A stretch of DNA of 64,000 nucleotides. Origin: Dasypus novemcinctus (lineage: Eukaryota > Chordata > Mammalia > Cingulata > Dasypodidae). The notes under the pieces are model-generated. The model worked only from the letters and a program-made list of their open reading frames with translations. It was not told the origin of the DNA and did no database searches. Location: NCBI RefSeq assembly GCF_030445035.2, contig NC_080673.1, positions 191,499,216 to 191,563,215 of the forward strand. Reading direction: 5' to 3'. Below are positions 45,879 to 61,509 of the stretch, piece by piece. A program made the translations under genes and the position numbers. Position 1 is the stretch's first letter. Each line of letters starts with the position of its first letter.

Positions 45879-46149
45879 CTTTATAGGAAAATTTCATCCG
45901 GGTGCTGCTATTTTCTCCAAAGTCCACTGATTAAATGCAGGGAGAGTTAGACACAAAGAAGCACACAAACCCCTCAAACTAAAAAGGCACCAGCTTGGAA
46001 TCTGGAGACTTGACAGGACTCTGGCTCCAGGCGGCCCGTAACCAGCGTGGATTTGGACAAGTCACTTCGCTTGCCCTGCTCTCCGTTTACTCAGCATTTC
46101 AGCTCCAACTATTACTCACCTGCTCCTCCATTCCCTTCCTCTCTCCGTT

Positions 46150-48840
<2,691 letters not shown>

Positions 48841-49211
48841 TTATGAGATCATGCCTCTTTTTATCATTTTTCTTTGTGCTAATTGATTAAATTACATATT
48901 TTTCATATTCATATTGATATGCCACCTTTCTTTTGGCTTCTATTTGTATGTCACATATTTTCCATCACTTTATATTTAACCTTTCTATGAGTTTTATTTT
49001 CGTTGTGTCTCTGATAGGGGAATTTAATCCAGTTGCGTTTATTGTGATTGCTAATATATTTGGGCTTATTCTTCTATCATATCTTGTGGTTTTCATTACT
49101 TCCTTTTTCTCCAGTCCTGCCTTCATTGGATTAGCAGTGTGATTTAGAAGCTCTCATTTTCCACTGATGGTCTGGAAGTGTTAGGCTATATTTCTGCTCT
49201 TCTACAAATTG

Positions 49212-49625
49212 ATTTTTTTTTTAGATTTTATTTTTTATTTATTTCTCTCCCCTTACCCCGCTCCCCCAGTTGTCTGCTCTCTGTGTCCATTTGTTGTGTG
49301 TTCTTCTGTGACGGCTTCTATCCTTATCAGCAGCACCAGGAATCTGTGTTTCTTTTTGTTGCATCATCTTGCTGTGTCACCTCTCCGTGTGGGCGGCACC
49401 ATTCCTGGGCAGGCTGCACTTTGTTTCACGCTGGGCGGCTTTCCTTACGGGGTGCACTCCTTGCTCCTGGGGCTCCCCTACGCAGGGGACACCCCTGCAT
49501 GGCACGGCACGGCACTCCTCGCGTGCATCAGCACGCTCCACACGGGTCAAGGAGGCCCCAGGTTTGAACCTCGGACCTCCCATGTGGTAGGCGATGCCCT
49601 ATCCATTGGGCCAAGTCTGCTTCCC
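49212..49625 (-). mobile_element. full-length DAS-type SINE
   Basis: It is the only long copy on the minus strand. The minus strand starts GGGAAGCAGACTTGGCCCAA (end of element near 49,625), has a B box GGTTCAAAC and GC-rich body, and its A tail is the T run at 49,213-49,222. TGATTTTT on both sides is a plausible target duplication. Confidence 0.92.
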
Positions 49626-50149
49626 TGATTTTTAAAAATTTCAGCATTCATACTTACTCATAATTTTTTTCTAACAAAGTGACCTTGTAATTCATTCTTC
49701 CTATCATAGTACTTTACATTCTTTACCCATTTAACAGGCCTCCCCTTTCTCATATTGTTTAGTTTTGTTTTTACTTTGTAAATATAAAATAGGTTTTATA
49801 GTTAAAAGGTAATTAAATATACAGATATCTTATCAATTCTGTGCATACTAGTTTTTTTCCCTCAAATCCAAAACCTTCCCTTTGGGTTCACTTTTCTTCT
49901 GGCAGAAGCTCATCCTTAAATAGTTCTTTGTGTAGGAGTCTTGGTGGGGGGGCAGGGTATTCTTTGTATATTAGAAAATGTCTTACTTTTGCCCTCACTC
50001 TTGAATGATCATTTATTTGGGTATAAAATTCTAGTGGATTTTGCTATTGTTTCTGCTTAAAAATTGTCAATCTAATTTTCATTCCTTTGTAGTCAATCTG
50101 CCTTTTCTCCTTGATTGCATTTAAGATTTATTTTTATTTTTATTCTTTT

Positions 50150-50368
50150 GAGGTACCAGGGCCAGGGATTGAACCTGGGACCCCATATGTGGGAATCTAG
50201 CGCTCAACCACTGAGCCACATAGGCTCCCTAAGTTGTTTTTTTATTTTTTATTTTTTTAGCCCATTTTCTTGTTGTTTGTTTGTGTTTTTAGGAGGCACT
50301 GGATACTGAAACTGGGACCTCCCATGTGGGAAGAAGGCATTCAACCTCTTGAGCCACATCTGTTCCCC
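50150..50368 (-). mobile_element. pair of short tRNA-derived SINE monomers
   Basis: Minus-strand monomers at about 50,150-50,228 and 50,291-50,368 lie head to tail with a T-rich linker. Each shows the complement of the B box and of the CTTCCCACAT or ATTCCCACATAT block. Confidence 0.85.
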
Positions 50369-51419
50369 TTTATTTATTTTTGATGGTCAGCAATTTCCCT
50401 AGGACTATCTAGATGTTAGTTTATTGTTATCTCTGCAAAACTAGTAGGTCCTTTCTATTAAAGGATCACGTTTTCATTTAATTCTGGATAATTTTCTACA
50501 ATTTTCTTGTGAAATATTGTTTCCCTACCATTGTCTACATTCTCTTTTCTATAACTCCCACTACATGAATGAGGAAGCCGCTCCATCTAGACCCTGAAAT
50601 GTTATTTAAAATTTTTTTTCTCTGTGCTGCATCCTGGTGAATTCCTCAATCCTATCTTCCAATTTGCCAATTCTCTAAGTTTCCCAGTCCAGAGAGAGTT
50701 ATTCCCCATATATTAAATTTTAGCATTTTAATGATTATATTTTTCATTTCTAAGATTGTTATAACTTGTGGTATGCTTGATTTTGATTCATAATTTCTTG
50801 CTTAGTTTTAAACAGCTTTATTAAGGTACAATTTACATATAAAATTCACCTGTTTCAAGTGTAGAATTCAATATCTTTCTGGTAAGTTTACAGTCATTCA
50901 ACTATAACCATAATCCTGTTTTAGGATAGTTCCATCATCCCAAATAAATCCCTCCCTTATGCCCATTTGCAGTCAATTCCTATTCCCATCCCCAGCCCCA
51001 GAAAATGACAGATCTACTTTTTGTATCGGTAAATTTGCCTCTTCTGGATATTTCATGTAAAGGAAATTATGTAATATATGGTCTTTGCATCTGCTTTTTT
51101 CCACTTAGATGTTAAACTTAAACCATAAACTTTTTGAGGTTCATCATGTGGTGTCACATATCATTAATTCATTCCTTTCATAGCTGAATAATGTTCCAGT
51201 GTATGGATATACCACATTTTGTTTATCCATTCACTAGTTGATGGACATTTGGACTGTTTCACCTTTTTAGCTGTTAGGAAAGTTGCTGCTATGAACATTC
51301 CATTCATGTATAAGGGCACGAGTTTTCAGTACTCTTGGGTGAATACCCAGGTGGAATTATTGGGTTATATGGTAGACTTATGTTTAACTTCTTAAGAAAT
51401 TGCCAAATTGTTTCCCAAC

Positions 51420-51785
51420 TTGACTGTACCATCTTAGACTCTCCAGCTTCCTTTTTTTCCAGTGAAATCTTCTAGTACATCCCCCATGTACCCAGTGCTC
51501 AAATCACAGTGAAGTACAGTTGGTTCCTAGCTCCACCCATGCTGGCTTCCTTCTCTGTTTTTCTGCTTGGTGTTTCCTCTGCCTGAAACGCTTTCAACTC
51601 TAAAAGTTGAATCTTCTTATCTTTTAAGTCCCACTTCCTCCAAGAAGCCTTAGAAAAACCTTGCTTTTATAATTAATCATGTGTTAATTATTAATAGTGT
51701 ATTAATTTTCATCTTATCCATCTGTTTTTCCAGCTGTTAGTACAATGCTGGTGTATAGTAGATCCTCAGTAAGCTTAAATGTAAT
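51420..51785 (+). mobile_element. L2 fragment
   Basis: TTTCCTCTGCCTGAAACGCT, AAGTCCCACTTCCTCCAAGA and AGCCTTAGAAAAACCTTGC, then a 3' end with TGCTGGTGTATAGTAGATCC, follow L2 order. Diverged. Confidence 0.65.
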
Positions 51786-52079
51786 TAGTTTCCTCCCACA
51801 GATTTGGTTAATATTTCTTTCATTACACATATTCCTCTGCTTTTATAGTTGATTTGTGTATATATAGTATGTGCTTTAAAATAATACATTCCTTTTATTC
51901 ACAATACTCTGTAGCTGGTAGACACTAAATACGTGTCAATTTCGTAAATACTCATTTACACAGTGGTCAACAGTTCTGTCTGTTGATTAAAATTACCTGG
52001 AGAGCTTTTAAAAATACCCGTGAAAAAGTGATGACTAAATGCGGTGCTGATCCCAGACTGGCTTCTACATTGGAGGGAA

Positions 52080-52290
52080 AAAAATGCTACAAAGAGACAG
52101 TTGGGTCAGTTGACAAAATTGGAGCGCGGATGGTAGAGAAAATAAGTGTATTTTAACAATGTTGAACTTAGTGGAGTTGATAACTGTACTGTGACTATGC
52201 AAGAAAATATTCTTAGTCTGAGGCAGTACATTCGGCAGCTAAGTAAGTATGGGAAGTATGATATCTTACTAGCAAACTGTGTATGTATTT
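52080..52290 (+). mobile_element. L1 3' end fragment
   Basis: GATAACTGTACTGTGACTAT, GCAAGAAAATATTCTTAGTC and AGTATGATATCTT resemble the 3' UTR of old L1s. No A tail is visible before the AT-repeat at 52,300-52,315. Confidence 0.5.
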
Positions 52291-52429
52291 TCTGCCTTTA
52301 TATATATATATACACAGCAAATGATCCAACCAATGAGATGAATGTTAAGAATAGGTATATCTGGGTACAGTGGGTACTCTTTATACTACTCTTTTTCTTG
52401 CAGCTCCCCGCCCCCAAGCTTGAAATTAT

Positions 52430-53400
52430 TTGTAAATAAAAAGCTAATAACGAGCAAACAAAAAGCCACCAGTGTCCAGAGCCCGCCTGGCAGCAGTCAC
52501 TTAGACGGAGGGGAGGGAAAAGTGGCAGTCTTGGCGGTTCTGAGTTCCACCAGTTCCAGAACTTCTGACGTGCACGCGTGGTTGGGAGCCCCCAGCTTAG
52601 AACACCTGCAGTTTCAGACGGTGAGGTGCCGCAGAGAGGAAGGATTTGGGAGAGAAGAGCTTCCACAAACCCACTCTCCTTTCACGGCAGAGCTGTCGGT
52701 GGGAAGTTTGTCCTGCCTTCTCCTGGGCTCTCCCGGCCTCTCCGCTTTTGCAGTCTCCACCCGCGGCTCCCTTGTGTGGCTCTCTCACCTGAACATGGAA
52801 ATTTCAATAAAGGAACTTCAATAAAGAAAATGAGTGGGGGAGCCGGCGTCCCGTCCCCCGTCACCATCTCTAAGTGAGGGTCTGGAGCGATTAGAGAAGC
52901 CCCCAGAAGCGGCCACACTCACAGTAGGAAGGGGAAATAACGCCATGGGACCCTCCGAGTCACCCGAGTTTCCGATCACAGCGGTTCTGTTGGAAGAACC
53001 TGCAAGAGGCAGGGCTGGACACAGTGCCTGCAGCTTCTGCACCGTAGGAAGACCTCAGAAGTGTTTGTGGAGTGTTTGTGGACGGTGGGGAGCCCATGGG
53101 TGCAGAGCAATTCTGCGTGGCAGGGAAGGACGCTCGGCTGAGTGATCTGCCCTTGGAAGCACACGTTCGCCTCGCTGCCCTGCCTCAGTTATGCAGGGTG
53201 GGCTGCGTCCTCCAGGATGGCCTGCGTCCTCCAGGGAAGGTCTGCACTGGCTGAGCAGGGTGCCTGGGAGGGGTCAGTATCCAAGCCCTACTTGTCAGCA
53301 GATAGAAGCCACCATCTCCAGTATTAGCTTTATCAGTAACAGGGTGCTAGCTCGGTCCATTGTCCTATTTCAATTAGATGGGTGAGGAAGAGGGATTGTG
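52430..53400. other. GC-richer intronic island without repeats
   Basis: A roughly 900-bp stretch is noticeably richer in G, C and CpG than its surroundings, with overlapping short frames on both strands. No protein is recognised. It could be an intronic regulatory element or an alternative first exon of FAM184B, but nothing proves it. Confidence 0.35.
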
Positions 53401-53689
53401 TTTATTGGACCTTCCTAAAGACCCAACAGCAGTTCTTAGGATTTAGTCTCATTTGAGGATTTTAGTAAAGTGTTATAGTAAGAACTAATTCCTTCATTTG
53501 GGGGAAGCGTCTTCACCTGAGCACAAAATCAGAAATATCAAAGAAAAGGAATTGTATTTTTTTTTTACGCAGGGTTGTCTTTTTTGATGAATTTAAACTT
53601 GATCTGGAGATAGCTGCTTCCCTTATTTATTCTAATGAATATAAATTAAATGACGTGAGAATAAAAAATGAAGACTCCTAGCTGATGGA

Positions 53690-53945
53690 CAACTTTTTGA
53701 TTAAGCCTGGGCAGATTTCTTTCTCTTTGAATTCCTTTCTTGCTGATCTTTGCCTGCCTGGTATCAGCTAAAATGCCATCTATTCAAAGACGCCTTTTCG
53801 GACTTCCCAGTTCAAACACACCAACTTTCCTTGTCTGTAAATTGGGGAAAATATTGCTTTCCTCTGCTGGTGATTTGTTGTGAAGTGTTGCTAGGATTAT
53901 GGATGTAAGTGGAGCATCTAGCCCAGTGCCTGGCAAATAGTAAGC
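53690..53945 (+). mobile_element. L2 and MIR fragments
   Basis: 53,690-53,830 has L2-like CTAAAATGCCATCTATTCAA and GACGCCTTTTCGGACTTCCC. 53,832-53,942 has the MIR 3' half TGTAAATTGGGGAAAATATT and CCCAGTGCCTGGCAAATAGT. Confidence 0.65.
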
Positions 53946-54591
53946 GGGGCAGGCTTGGTTTCTCTGCCCTCCTGAACTGGGAAACTGCCCAGGGCAGTGT
54001 CCTCAGGCAGTGAGCCTGTTGTGGGGATGTCTCCTGTCCTCACAACAGGCTGCCACTTGAGCCCCAGGTCTGCCTGGCTTGAGGTGTGGAAGTTTTATTG
54101 CACTTCCTGATGCCCTCAGCTTCTCTGAAAATATCCTCCTGCTTGTTTGGGGACAGGTGCTTAAGCAGTTCCGTTCCAATTTGCTTTAGGATCCTAAGTG
54201 TGAAAACCGTGGATCTGTTTTAACAAGCCCTTTCTGTTGGAATCTTTTAATTTAATGATGTGATTCATGGTGTAAAGACGGCTGTCTCACAGTGAAGCTT
54301 TTTGCCATAAAACGGTATGAAGTGCCCCACATGCTTGGTGTCCTTGAACCCTGCCAAAATGCCTAGAACTTTGCCAAGACCATGGTGGTCTCCTCAGTAC
54401 CCCCCCCCCAACCCCCAGCTATCTCCCAATCCTTTCTCCACTTAACAGCTGGAGTCATCTTGAAACTGAATCATACCCTCCTACTCTGCTGGTGGGAATG
54501 TAAAATGGGGCAGCCACTGTGGAAAACAGCTCAAACAATTAAACATGGAATTACCATATGACCCCACAGTTCCACTTAGGAATCTGTACGG

Positions 54592-55015
54592 AGGTCCTCT
54601 TGGGAAACAGAACAGACAGGAGATACCTGTAAATAGTATGAGATTTTATAAAATTTTCTCACATGACCTAATTCTGTAAGGCAGGTTGCAAGCCAGGAAC
54701 CCGTATGAAGGTCTTCCTTGATTTCCCCAGGAGAAGCTGAAGAGAGATGGGAATTCCAGCTTCTCCTGCGATGCTGAAATCACTTGTCCTTTTAAGGCCT
54801 TCATCTGATTGGGTAAGATGTCACTCATTGCTGAAGGCAATCTCCTCAGTTGATTGTAGAGGTAAATAGCCCTCTGTGCACAATCAACTCATTGATGACT
54901 AAAGTCCATGAAAAGCCCTTGTATTACAATTAGCCCTGTGCTTGCTTGACTAAACAACTGGGTCAAACAACAACCTGACATAAGTTGATCCATTAGCCTA
55001 ACAAACACAGTATCT
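54592..55015. mobile_element. unclassified interspersed repeat inside L1
   Basis: L1 text stops near 54,590 and resumes near 55,016. The insert includes GTTGATTGTAGAGGTAAATA, CAATCAACTCATTGATGACT and ACATAAGTTGATCCATTAGC. It resembles a repeated mammalian sequence that I cannot name with confidence, probably an LTR or DNA element. Confidence 0.5.
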
Positions 55016-55438
55016 ATCCAGGAGAAATGAAAACTTGTCTACACAAAAAACTTGTCCGTGAATATTCACAGCAGCATTATCCATAATAGCCAAAAATGGA
55101 AACAACGCAAATATCCATCAACTGAGGAATGGATAAATAAGATGTGGTATATCCATACTGTGGAATATTATTCAACCATGAAAAAGGAACGAAGTACCGA
55201 TATTTGTTACAGCATAGATGAACCTTGAAAATATGCTAAGTGAAAGAAACCAGTCACAGAGGACCACATATTATATGATTCCATTTATATGAAATATCCC
55301 AAATAGGTACATCCATGTATGGATTTCTGTAGACAGAAAGTAGATTAGGTTGCCTAGGACTGGGGGTGTATGGATAAGGGTGGGGATCAAGGGAGACAGC
55401 TAAGGGGGTACACAATTTCTTTTTGGAGTCATTAGAAT

Positions 55439-56026
55439 TGTGCTGGTTTGAGTCTTTTGTGGATCCCAGAAAATCCTGTTCTTAAAGCACACCCATTCCA
55501 GTGCCTGTAAACCCACTGCAGGTGGGACCTTTTGATTGGATCGCTTCAGTTCAAGGCCTGTGATTAGATTGTGGAACCCAGGGTGGGTCTTAATCCTCTT
55601 CCTGGAGTCCTTTATAAACAGAGGACTACGAAGCTGCAGGCACAAGGGAGCAGCAGCTGACCCTAACGAACCCAGGGGAGAGAAAAGCCACAGATGGAGC
55701 AGCCCAAAGCAGAACCAGCAACGAGGCCAGAGGAGAGGGGAGAGAGAGCCGATGCCACCGTTATGCCCTGCCGTGTGCCTGGTCGCCCACAGTGGAGCTC
55801 AGAGAGAGAGTGCGCCTGGAGGAGAAGGCAGGGAATGGCAGAGCTGCCATTGGGCCCTGCCACGTGACCCGAGTCCAGATTCACCGGCAGCCAACCTTCG
55901 GGGAGAGAGCTTTGCCTGATGCCTTGATTTGAATACTTTCACGTCCTCAGAACTGTTATCTTTTAGCCTAATAAATTACCATTATAAATGCCAACCCATT
56001 TCTGCAGCATTTAGCAAGCTAAAACA
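55439..56026 (+). mobile_element. MaLR-type solo LTR (copy 1 of 4)
   Basis: It begins TGTGCTGGTTTGAGTC and ends GCAAGCTAAAACA, with an AATAAATTACC poly(A) region near 55,969. The perfect 5-bp duplication AGAAT (55,434-55,438 and 56,027-56,031) gives a clean LTR insertion into L1. Confidence 0.85.
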
Positions 56027-56189
56027 AGAATGTTCTAAAAATTGATTGTGATGATGGTTGAAAATACTGAAAGCCGTTGACTTGTCCACTTTAAATGAGT
56101 GAGTTGTGTGGTATGTGAAGTATATCTCAGTCAAGCCGTTAAAAAAAGAATCGTGTCTTTCTGCTGTTTAAATCCAGTTCTGAAGCAAC

Positions 56190-56800
56190 TACTGTTGATT
56201 TTATGCCAAAAACATATAACCCTGATCAGTCTACCTTCTTCTTTTTCCTTTCCACTTTCATCTAAGCTACCATCCCATCCTAACTGGTCCTAACTCTTCA
56301 TATAGTGGCAAGAATTATGTTTTAAAATATAAAATACAAATCAGAGCATGTGATTCTTCCATTGAAAACCCACCAATGGCTTCCCGTTTCATGTGGGATA
56401 AAATTTGTTTGCTTAGAATAAATTCTTTGTCATGGTCCCTTGAGTTGGTCGGTGCCTGGCTCTCTGCATCATCTCCTCATCCGCTTCAGCCTTCTTCCAG
56501 GTCTCCAGATGTGCCAGGCTCAGAGCCAGGCTTGTGGTCTCCTCTCTCTGATCAGCTCAAACCTCTATTCAGACAGGCTCTCCTGACCACTGAGATGAAC
56601 GCAGCTGCCTGCGCCTCTCTCAGAAGTGCCCTGGCTCTGTCTGCTAGTTCCCATCTCACCTTTACCTGCCTGTTTACTGCCTCCCCCTCCTTACCATGAG
56701 AGCAGGAATTTCCATCTGCTTTGGTCTCTCCTCTCTCCCTAGTGCCTGGAACAGTGCCTGGTCGGTGGCAGGTGCTCAGCAAGTGTGTACTGGGGGACTC
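56190..56800 (+). mobile_element. L2 fragment
   Basis: AACCCACCAATGGCTTCCCG, a CT-rich mid-region with AGGCTCTCCTGACCACTGAG, and the 3' end CTAGTGCCTGGAACAGTGCC through GGTGCTCAGCAAGTGTGTAC are typical L2. The short frames within it are not genes. Confidence 0.75.
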
Positions 56801-57214
56801 AACGTACAGAACTCTTCCTGGACCTCCTGTTGCTCTTAGGATAAAATAGGAGAGTGGGGAGGCCCCTTTCACCAGGTTAGAACCCAGGAGATGCCAATAT
56901 GTGATTTCAGGTTTTCAGAGTACAATGGAAAACTTGCTGGCCCTGACGAACACATGTTCTTCTCCCATTCGCTCCCCAGCCTAATATCTGATTTAGTCAC
57001 TCCCAGTCCCAGACCACAATGACAGATAGGATTCACTGCCTCTGCTTGGTCACCTCTAAATCCCTCAGGACACCAGAATTACAGAGTGTAAAACAAAGGC
57101 TACACTAACAACCCATCAGTCACACAGAAAACATGCTCATTTTTGAAAAATTTTAAAAATACAGATAAGTAAAAAAGAGAAAATTTTTAATGCAACAGAG
57201 TTTACCATACTGTG

Positions 57215-57545
57215 TTTCTCCAGGCCAAATCCAACCTACCACCTGTGTTTGTACAGCCCTAAGAATGGTTTCTACGTTTTTAAATGGCTGGAAAAAATCA
57301 AAGGAAAATCATATTTTGGGGCACATGAAAATTATCTGAAATTCAAATTTCAGTGTTTATAATAAAAGTTTTCTTATTAGAACACAGCCGTGCTCATTTT
57401 TTTTCCCACAAATTATTTGTGGCTATATTTGCATTAAAAAAGCAGATTTAAGTAGCTTCGACAGACTGTATTACCTGCAAAGCCCGAGGTAATTACTATC
57501 TGACCCTTCACAGAAAAAATTACCAAACCCAGATACAAAAATGAA
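57215..57545 (-). mobile_element. hAT-type DNA transposon relic
   Basis: CCAAATCCAACCTACCACCT, then TAATAAAAGTTTTCTTATTA, GAACACAGCCGTGCTCATTT, TGTATTACCTGCAAAGCCC and ACTATCTGACCCTTCACAGA follow a well-known mammalian hAT-like consensus. The family name was not fixed from memory. Confidence 0.55.
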
Positions 57546-57559
57546 CACTCAGTAGCCAA

Positions 57560-59505
57560 TCTTTTAATTTGAGGCTCAGTTTTAAATCCTGGGGAATGGC
57601 CATTGAGTGGCACTTGCCTTATTTTCCTCGCATAAACAACACCTATATTTAGGGTGACCTTTTAATCTATCACCCATACTGGGACACTTCTGAGGCCAAA
57701 ATGGGGCACTTAACCAGACAGGGCCCAGAGAAGGTAGATGAGAAGAGGGACTGTCTCAGGCCAACTGGAACAGAAGATTGCCCTATCCACAATGCATCTG
57801 TCCTTGTCCCCATTTGGGTGTCTTTCAAGTAAATAATGGAATCTAAATATATGTAAAACGATCTGAGTTCAGAATCCTTCTAAACCTTCAAACCTCTTTT
57901 CCCAGTCTTTCTCACTTCTCTGTCACACCTAATTGGATACCAGGTTTTTTTCTTCAGCACCTTGCCTTTATGAAGTCTTTCCAAAGCGTTCAACCTATTT
58001 TTCGTAGGAACAACAACTTCCTTTTCACATTCATATTTAATTGACTTAATGTGGTGTTAAATTACATAATTACAATAACAAATGCAACTGGCATAAACAG
58101 GTGAGGATTAGTGTGAGCAGAAGTCTGGAGGCTTTCCAGAGGAAGGACTGAGTCCCCATTTAGCTATGCAGTGGCTGGATGGAAGTGGGTTCAAAGAGCT
58201 TCTACTGTTTTTATTCAATAATTGACTTATGCTTTTGACATGCTGCGAAGCAAGGACCATGAAAACATTTAACAATCTGAGGGGCCCAGGAAGGTTCCCT
58301 AAGATTAGTTGCTTCCTCTTGGACGTTTTGGTTGATTCCAGTGTTTCATGATTATAAAAACCATTTCTGCGCTGGATGCTCCTGTGACTATTTCTGCACT
58401 CTTGCTAGATGATTTCCTTGTGTAGGGATCCTGTGGGCAGAACTCCCCTTGGTTACAGGTAGATCCCGGTGAAAGAATATCAGGAAGACTGGACGAGAAC
58501 AGCCTGGGGAGAGGAGGGTTTAGCTGTTAGTTAACAACAATATAACGAGCTAACTCCGAAGCTTGCCAGCTAGAAGGCGCTTATTATGGCTTTCTGCTCC
58601 CCCAGTCCTAACACACTGGGACACATCTGCCAGAGCAGCACTCATGTTCACAGAGACAGTGGAGTAATTACTTTCCAACTACGATGGCATGATCACAGGC
58701 CCTGGTTGTCCATTCACATGGGGTTTAATGGACCTGTTTGAAGTTGCTCTCTATTTTCTAAGCCTCCAGGGAAGGAGGATGTACTTGGGAAATGCTCCTG
58801 ATTGCTCAAGTACTCCACTCATGGCTCAGCAGTCCGGTGGAACGACAGCACACCAGTAATTCTTCTGTTTCGGTCTCGCTCTCCTGAGGAATCCTTTTTT
58901 TTAGCTGTGGGACCTTCGAGGATGAGGCAGAAACATCTTGTGAATCATTCATGTCATCATCAGGAATAGAGTTTCCAGCCTCCTGGGGCAGAATGGGTGG
59001 GCAGCTAGTCTCCTTTTAAATGACAGGCCCCTACCTGTTGAATTCCGAATGGCCACTGGCATCGCTTTATCCCTTGAACTTCAGGCTCTCGTTTTGCTAA
59101 AATGCAAGTCCAAGGGGTTGTTCAATCTTGTACTCCTTCTTGCCAACAGTGTACTTGGCACATGCTGCCTTCTCTTAGTGCTAACTTTCTATTCCAATAT
59201 CTTCCTTTCATTGTTACCTATAACTTCTTACTGCTCAGAATCAGACTCTCCTCTGATAATTGTCAGAGTCAATCCAAGAGTTGTTTTTTGCTTTCTAATG
59301 AAACAATTTTCTTTACAAAAGAAATTTTGGGTGGGGCTCAGGCAATGGTACATGTCTGACCACCCCACCCCCTTGGTGATCATGATGTGTGGCTTGATAC
59401 CAAAACCCTTGCAGCATTTCTTTGGCCTCTCTCCTGTCTCTGATCTTTCCCTGTCTGGTATCAGAGGGATTGTGTGTGTTTGTCTTATTTCTTTTACTTT
59501 CCTCT
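57560..59505. other. FAM184B intron 1, apparently unique sequence
   Basis: No repeat was recognised over most of this 1.9-kb stretch. A 157-codon plus-strand frame (59,049-59,522) is hydrophobic and lacks recognisable similarity, and its end runs into a transposon, so I do not call it a gene. Retained unique DNA could include regulatory elements. Confidence 0.4.
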
Positions 59506-59509
59506 CAAT

Positions 59510-59682
59510 CAGGGGTTCTTAACATTTTTATTTTTTTTGTACCACAGACCCCTCTGCCAGTCAGGTGAAAACCACAGACCCTTTCTCAGAATGTAGTGGC
59601 AGATTGAGGTCAGAGAAGATAAAGATATTAAGTTGATTTTTTTCAATTCAGGGGCCCGTGGATCCCAGGTTAAGAACCCTTG
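59510..59682. mobile_element. non-autonomous hAT DNA transposon
   Basis: Terminal inverted repeats CAGGGGTTCTTAAC and GTTAAGAACCCTTG bound a 173-bp element. The 8-bp flanks CTCTCAAT (59,502-59,509) and CTCTAAAT (59,683-59,690) match at 7 of 8 positions, the expected hAT target duplication. Confidence 0.85.
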
Positions 59683-59704
59683 CTCTAAATGGTCTTTGAA
59701 GGGT

Positions 59705-59875
59705 CAGTGCTTCTCAAACTTCAGGGTTAAGCAGATGGCTGGGCCCTACTGCAAAGTTTCTGGTTCAGTAGGGCTAGGTGAGACCTGAGAATCTGCATTT
59801 TAAACAAGCCCCCTGGTGATGCTGATGCTGCAGATCTGCAGAATACTCTTGGACTAGCAAGACTCTGGCATGATC
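59705..59875 (+). mobile_element. MER5-like hAT relic
   Basis: CAGTGCTTCTCAAACTTCAG, ATGGCTGGGCCCTACTGCAA, TTCTGGTTCAGTAGGGCTAG, AGAATCTGCATTTTAAACAA and GCCCCCTGGTGATGCTGATG follow MER5 order. Confidence 0.8.
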
Positions 59876-60698
59876 AGGACTTTGTTTTGCCATCCTCATC
59901 AGTGAACTACCAACAGCTTCTAGCTTAGTGCCCTTCACTCAGGAAAGTCCAGTAAGTGGAGGAGAATGACTTTGAACCGTTAAACCTTTGAGCACAAGGA
60001 TCTTGTCTTACACCTTTTTTTCTGTTGTAAAAATGTACATCACACAAGTTACCATTAACTATTTTAAAGTATACAATTCAGTGGCATTAAGTATATTCAC
60101 AATACTGTAAAACTCTCATCACTATCTAGCTGTGGAACTTTTTCATCATTCCAAATGCAAACACCGCACCTAGTAAGCAGTCCCCGCTCCCCCCTTCCCC
60201 CCACTCCAGATCCTGGCAACCAACAATCTGTGTTTTCTCTCTATGAATTTGCCTATTCTGGTTATTTCATATAAATGGAATCCTACGGTATGTGGCCTTT
60301 CATTTACAATGTTTTCAAGAGTCACCCACCTGTAGGATGTATCAGTACCTCATTCCTTTTTATGGCTGGATATTATTCCATGGTGTGGATATACTCTAAT
60401 GTGTTTATTCATCTGTTGATGGACATTTGAATTGTTTTCACATTTTAGGATTTGTCAATATAGCTACTATGAACATTCATGGGCAGATTTTTGTTTGGAC
60501 ACCTGTTTTAAGTTCTTTAGGGTCTATAACTAAGAGTGGAATTTCTGAGTCATAGGGTAATTCTGTGTTAACTTATTGAGGAACAACTAACTGTTCTACA
60601 CAGTGGCCGTACCATTTTACATTCCTACCAGTAGTGTATGAAGTTCACCATTTCTCCACATTGTCACCAATATTTGTTACTTTCTTTTTTTTAATTAC

Positions 60699-61353
60699 TT
60701 GGCAGTTTGGTATTGTTTATGAATTCCAAAAATAGATATTGAATTGTGTTTGTAAACTGGTCTGTACCTCTGAGAGTATTAGATTCAGAGGTTTCACTTT
60801 TACTTTATTAAATCAAGATTAGGGCTTTTATTTGACCATGTTATTAGGGTGATTAATTGAGTCCCTGCCTGCAGCAAGCCTACAGCTGTGGGCTATATAA
60901 ACCAATGCTTAATCAAAGACAGGGAAGTAAATACACAGAGAAGGAGAACACAGAGTTTAGTTTCGGGTGCTGGATCCCCAGGGCGAGAGCTGAGCCATTC
61001 ACCTAATAGTTTGCAGCTGAAGAGATCAGAACCCTGAACAGCTGAGAAAGCCTGGAAAGAAATGAGCCCTGGGGAGAGAGATGAGCCTTCTGCTAGCCTA
61101 CAGCAAAGATCAGAAGGAGCTATGACCACAGAGCCTTAGGAGGAGGAGGAAGGCTGAACCCTCGCAGGTGTTGCCCGACACTTGCATAAACATGTGGCAA
61201 CAGACTGTGGGCAAGAAATTACCTCTTCTAGTACCTTGAGTTGGACTCTTCAGGGCCTTGTGACTGTAAACTTCTACCCCAAATAAATACCCTTTATGAA
61301 AGCCAACACATTCCTAGTATTTTGCATGAGCACTCTTTTGGTTGACTAATACA
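60699..61353 (+). mobile_element. MaLR-type solo LTR (copy 2 of 4)
   Basis: It begins TTGGCAGTTTGGTATTG and ends TTGGTTGACTAATACA. Poly(A) region CCAAATAAATACCCTTTATG is near 61,279. The flanks ATTAC (60,694-60,698) and GTTAC (61,354-61,358) match at 4 of 5 positions. Confidence 0.82.
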
Positions 61354-61509
61354 GTTACCATGGCCATCCTATTGGGTGTCAAGTGGTATCTCATTGCTGT
61401 TTTGATTTGCATTTCCCTAATGATTAATGATGTTGAACATCTTTTCATGTACTTTTTGGCCATTTGCATATCTTCTTTGAAGAAATGTGTACTCAAGTCC
61501 TTTGCCCAG

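Larger units (their letters stand above)
54475..56150 (+). mobile_element. L1 3' part interrupted by two insertions
   Basis: L1 text starts GCTGGTGGGAATGTAAAATG and includes CATTATCCATAATAGCCAAA and ACTGAGGAATGGATAAATAA. It ends past 56,090 (GTGAAGTATATCTCAGTCAA). A separate repeat lies at about 54,592-55,015, and an LTR at 55,439-56,026. Confidence 0.8.

Noticed and set aside
59049-59522. 157-codon hydrophobic plus-strand open frame
   Set aside because: No recognisable domain, and the frame runs into a hAT element at its end. The composition looks like chance T-rich sequence.
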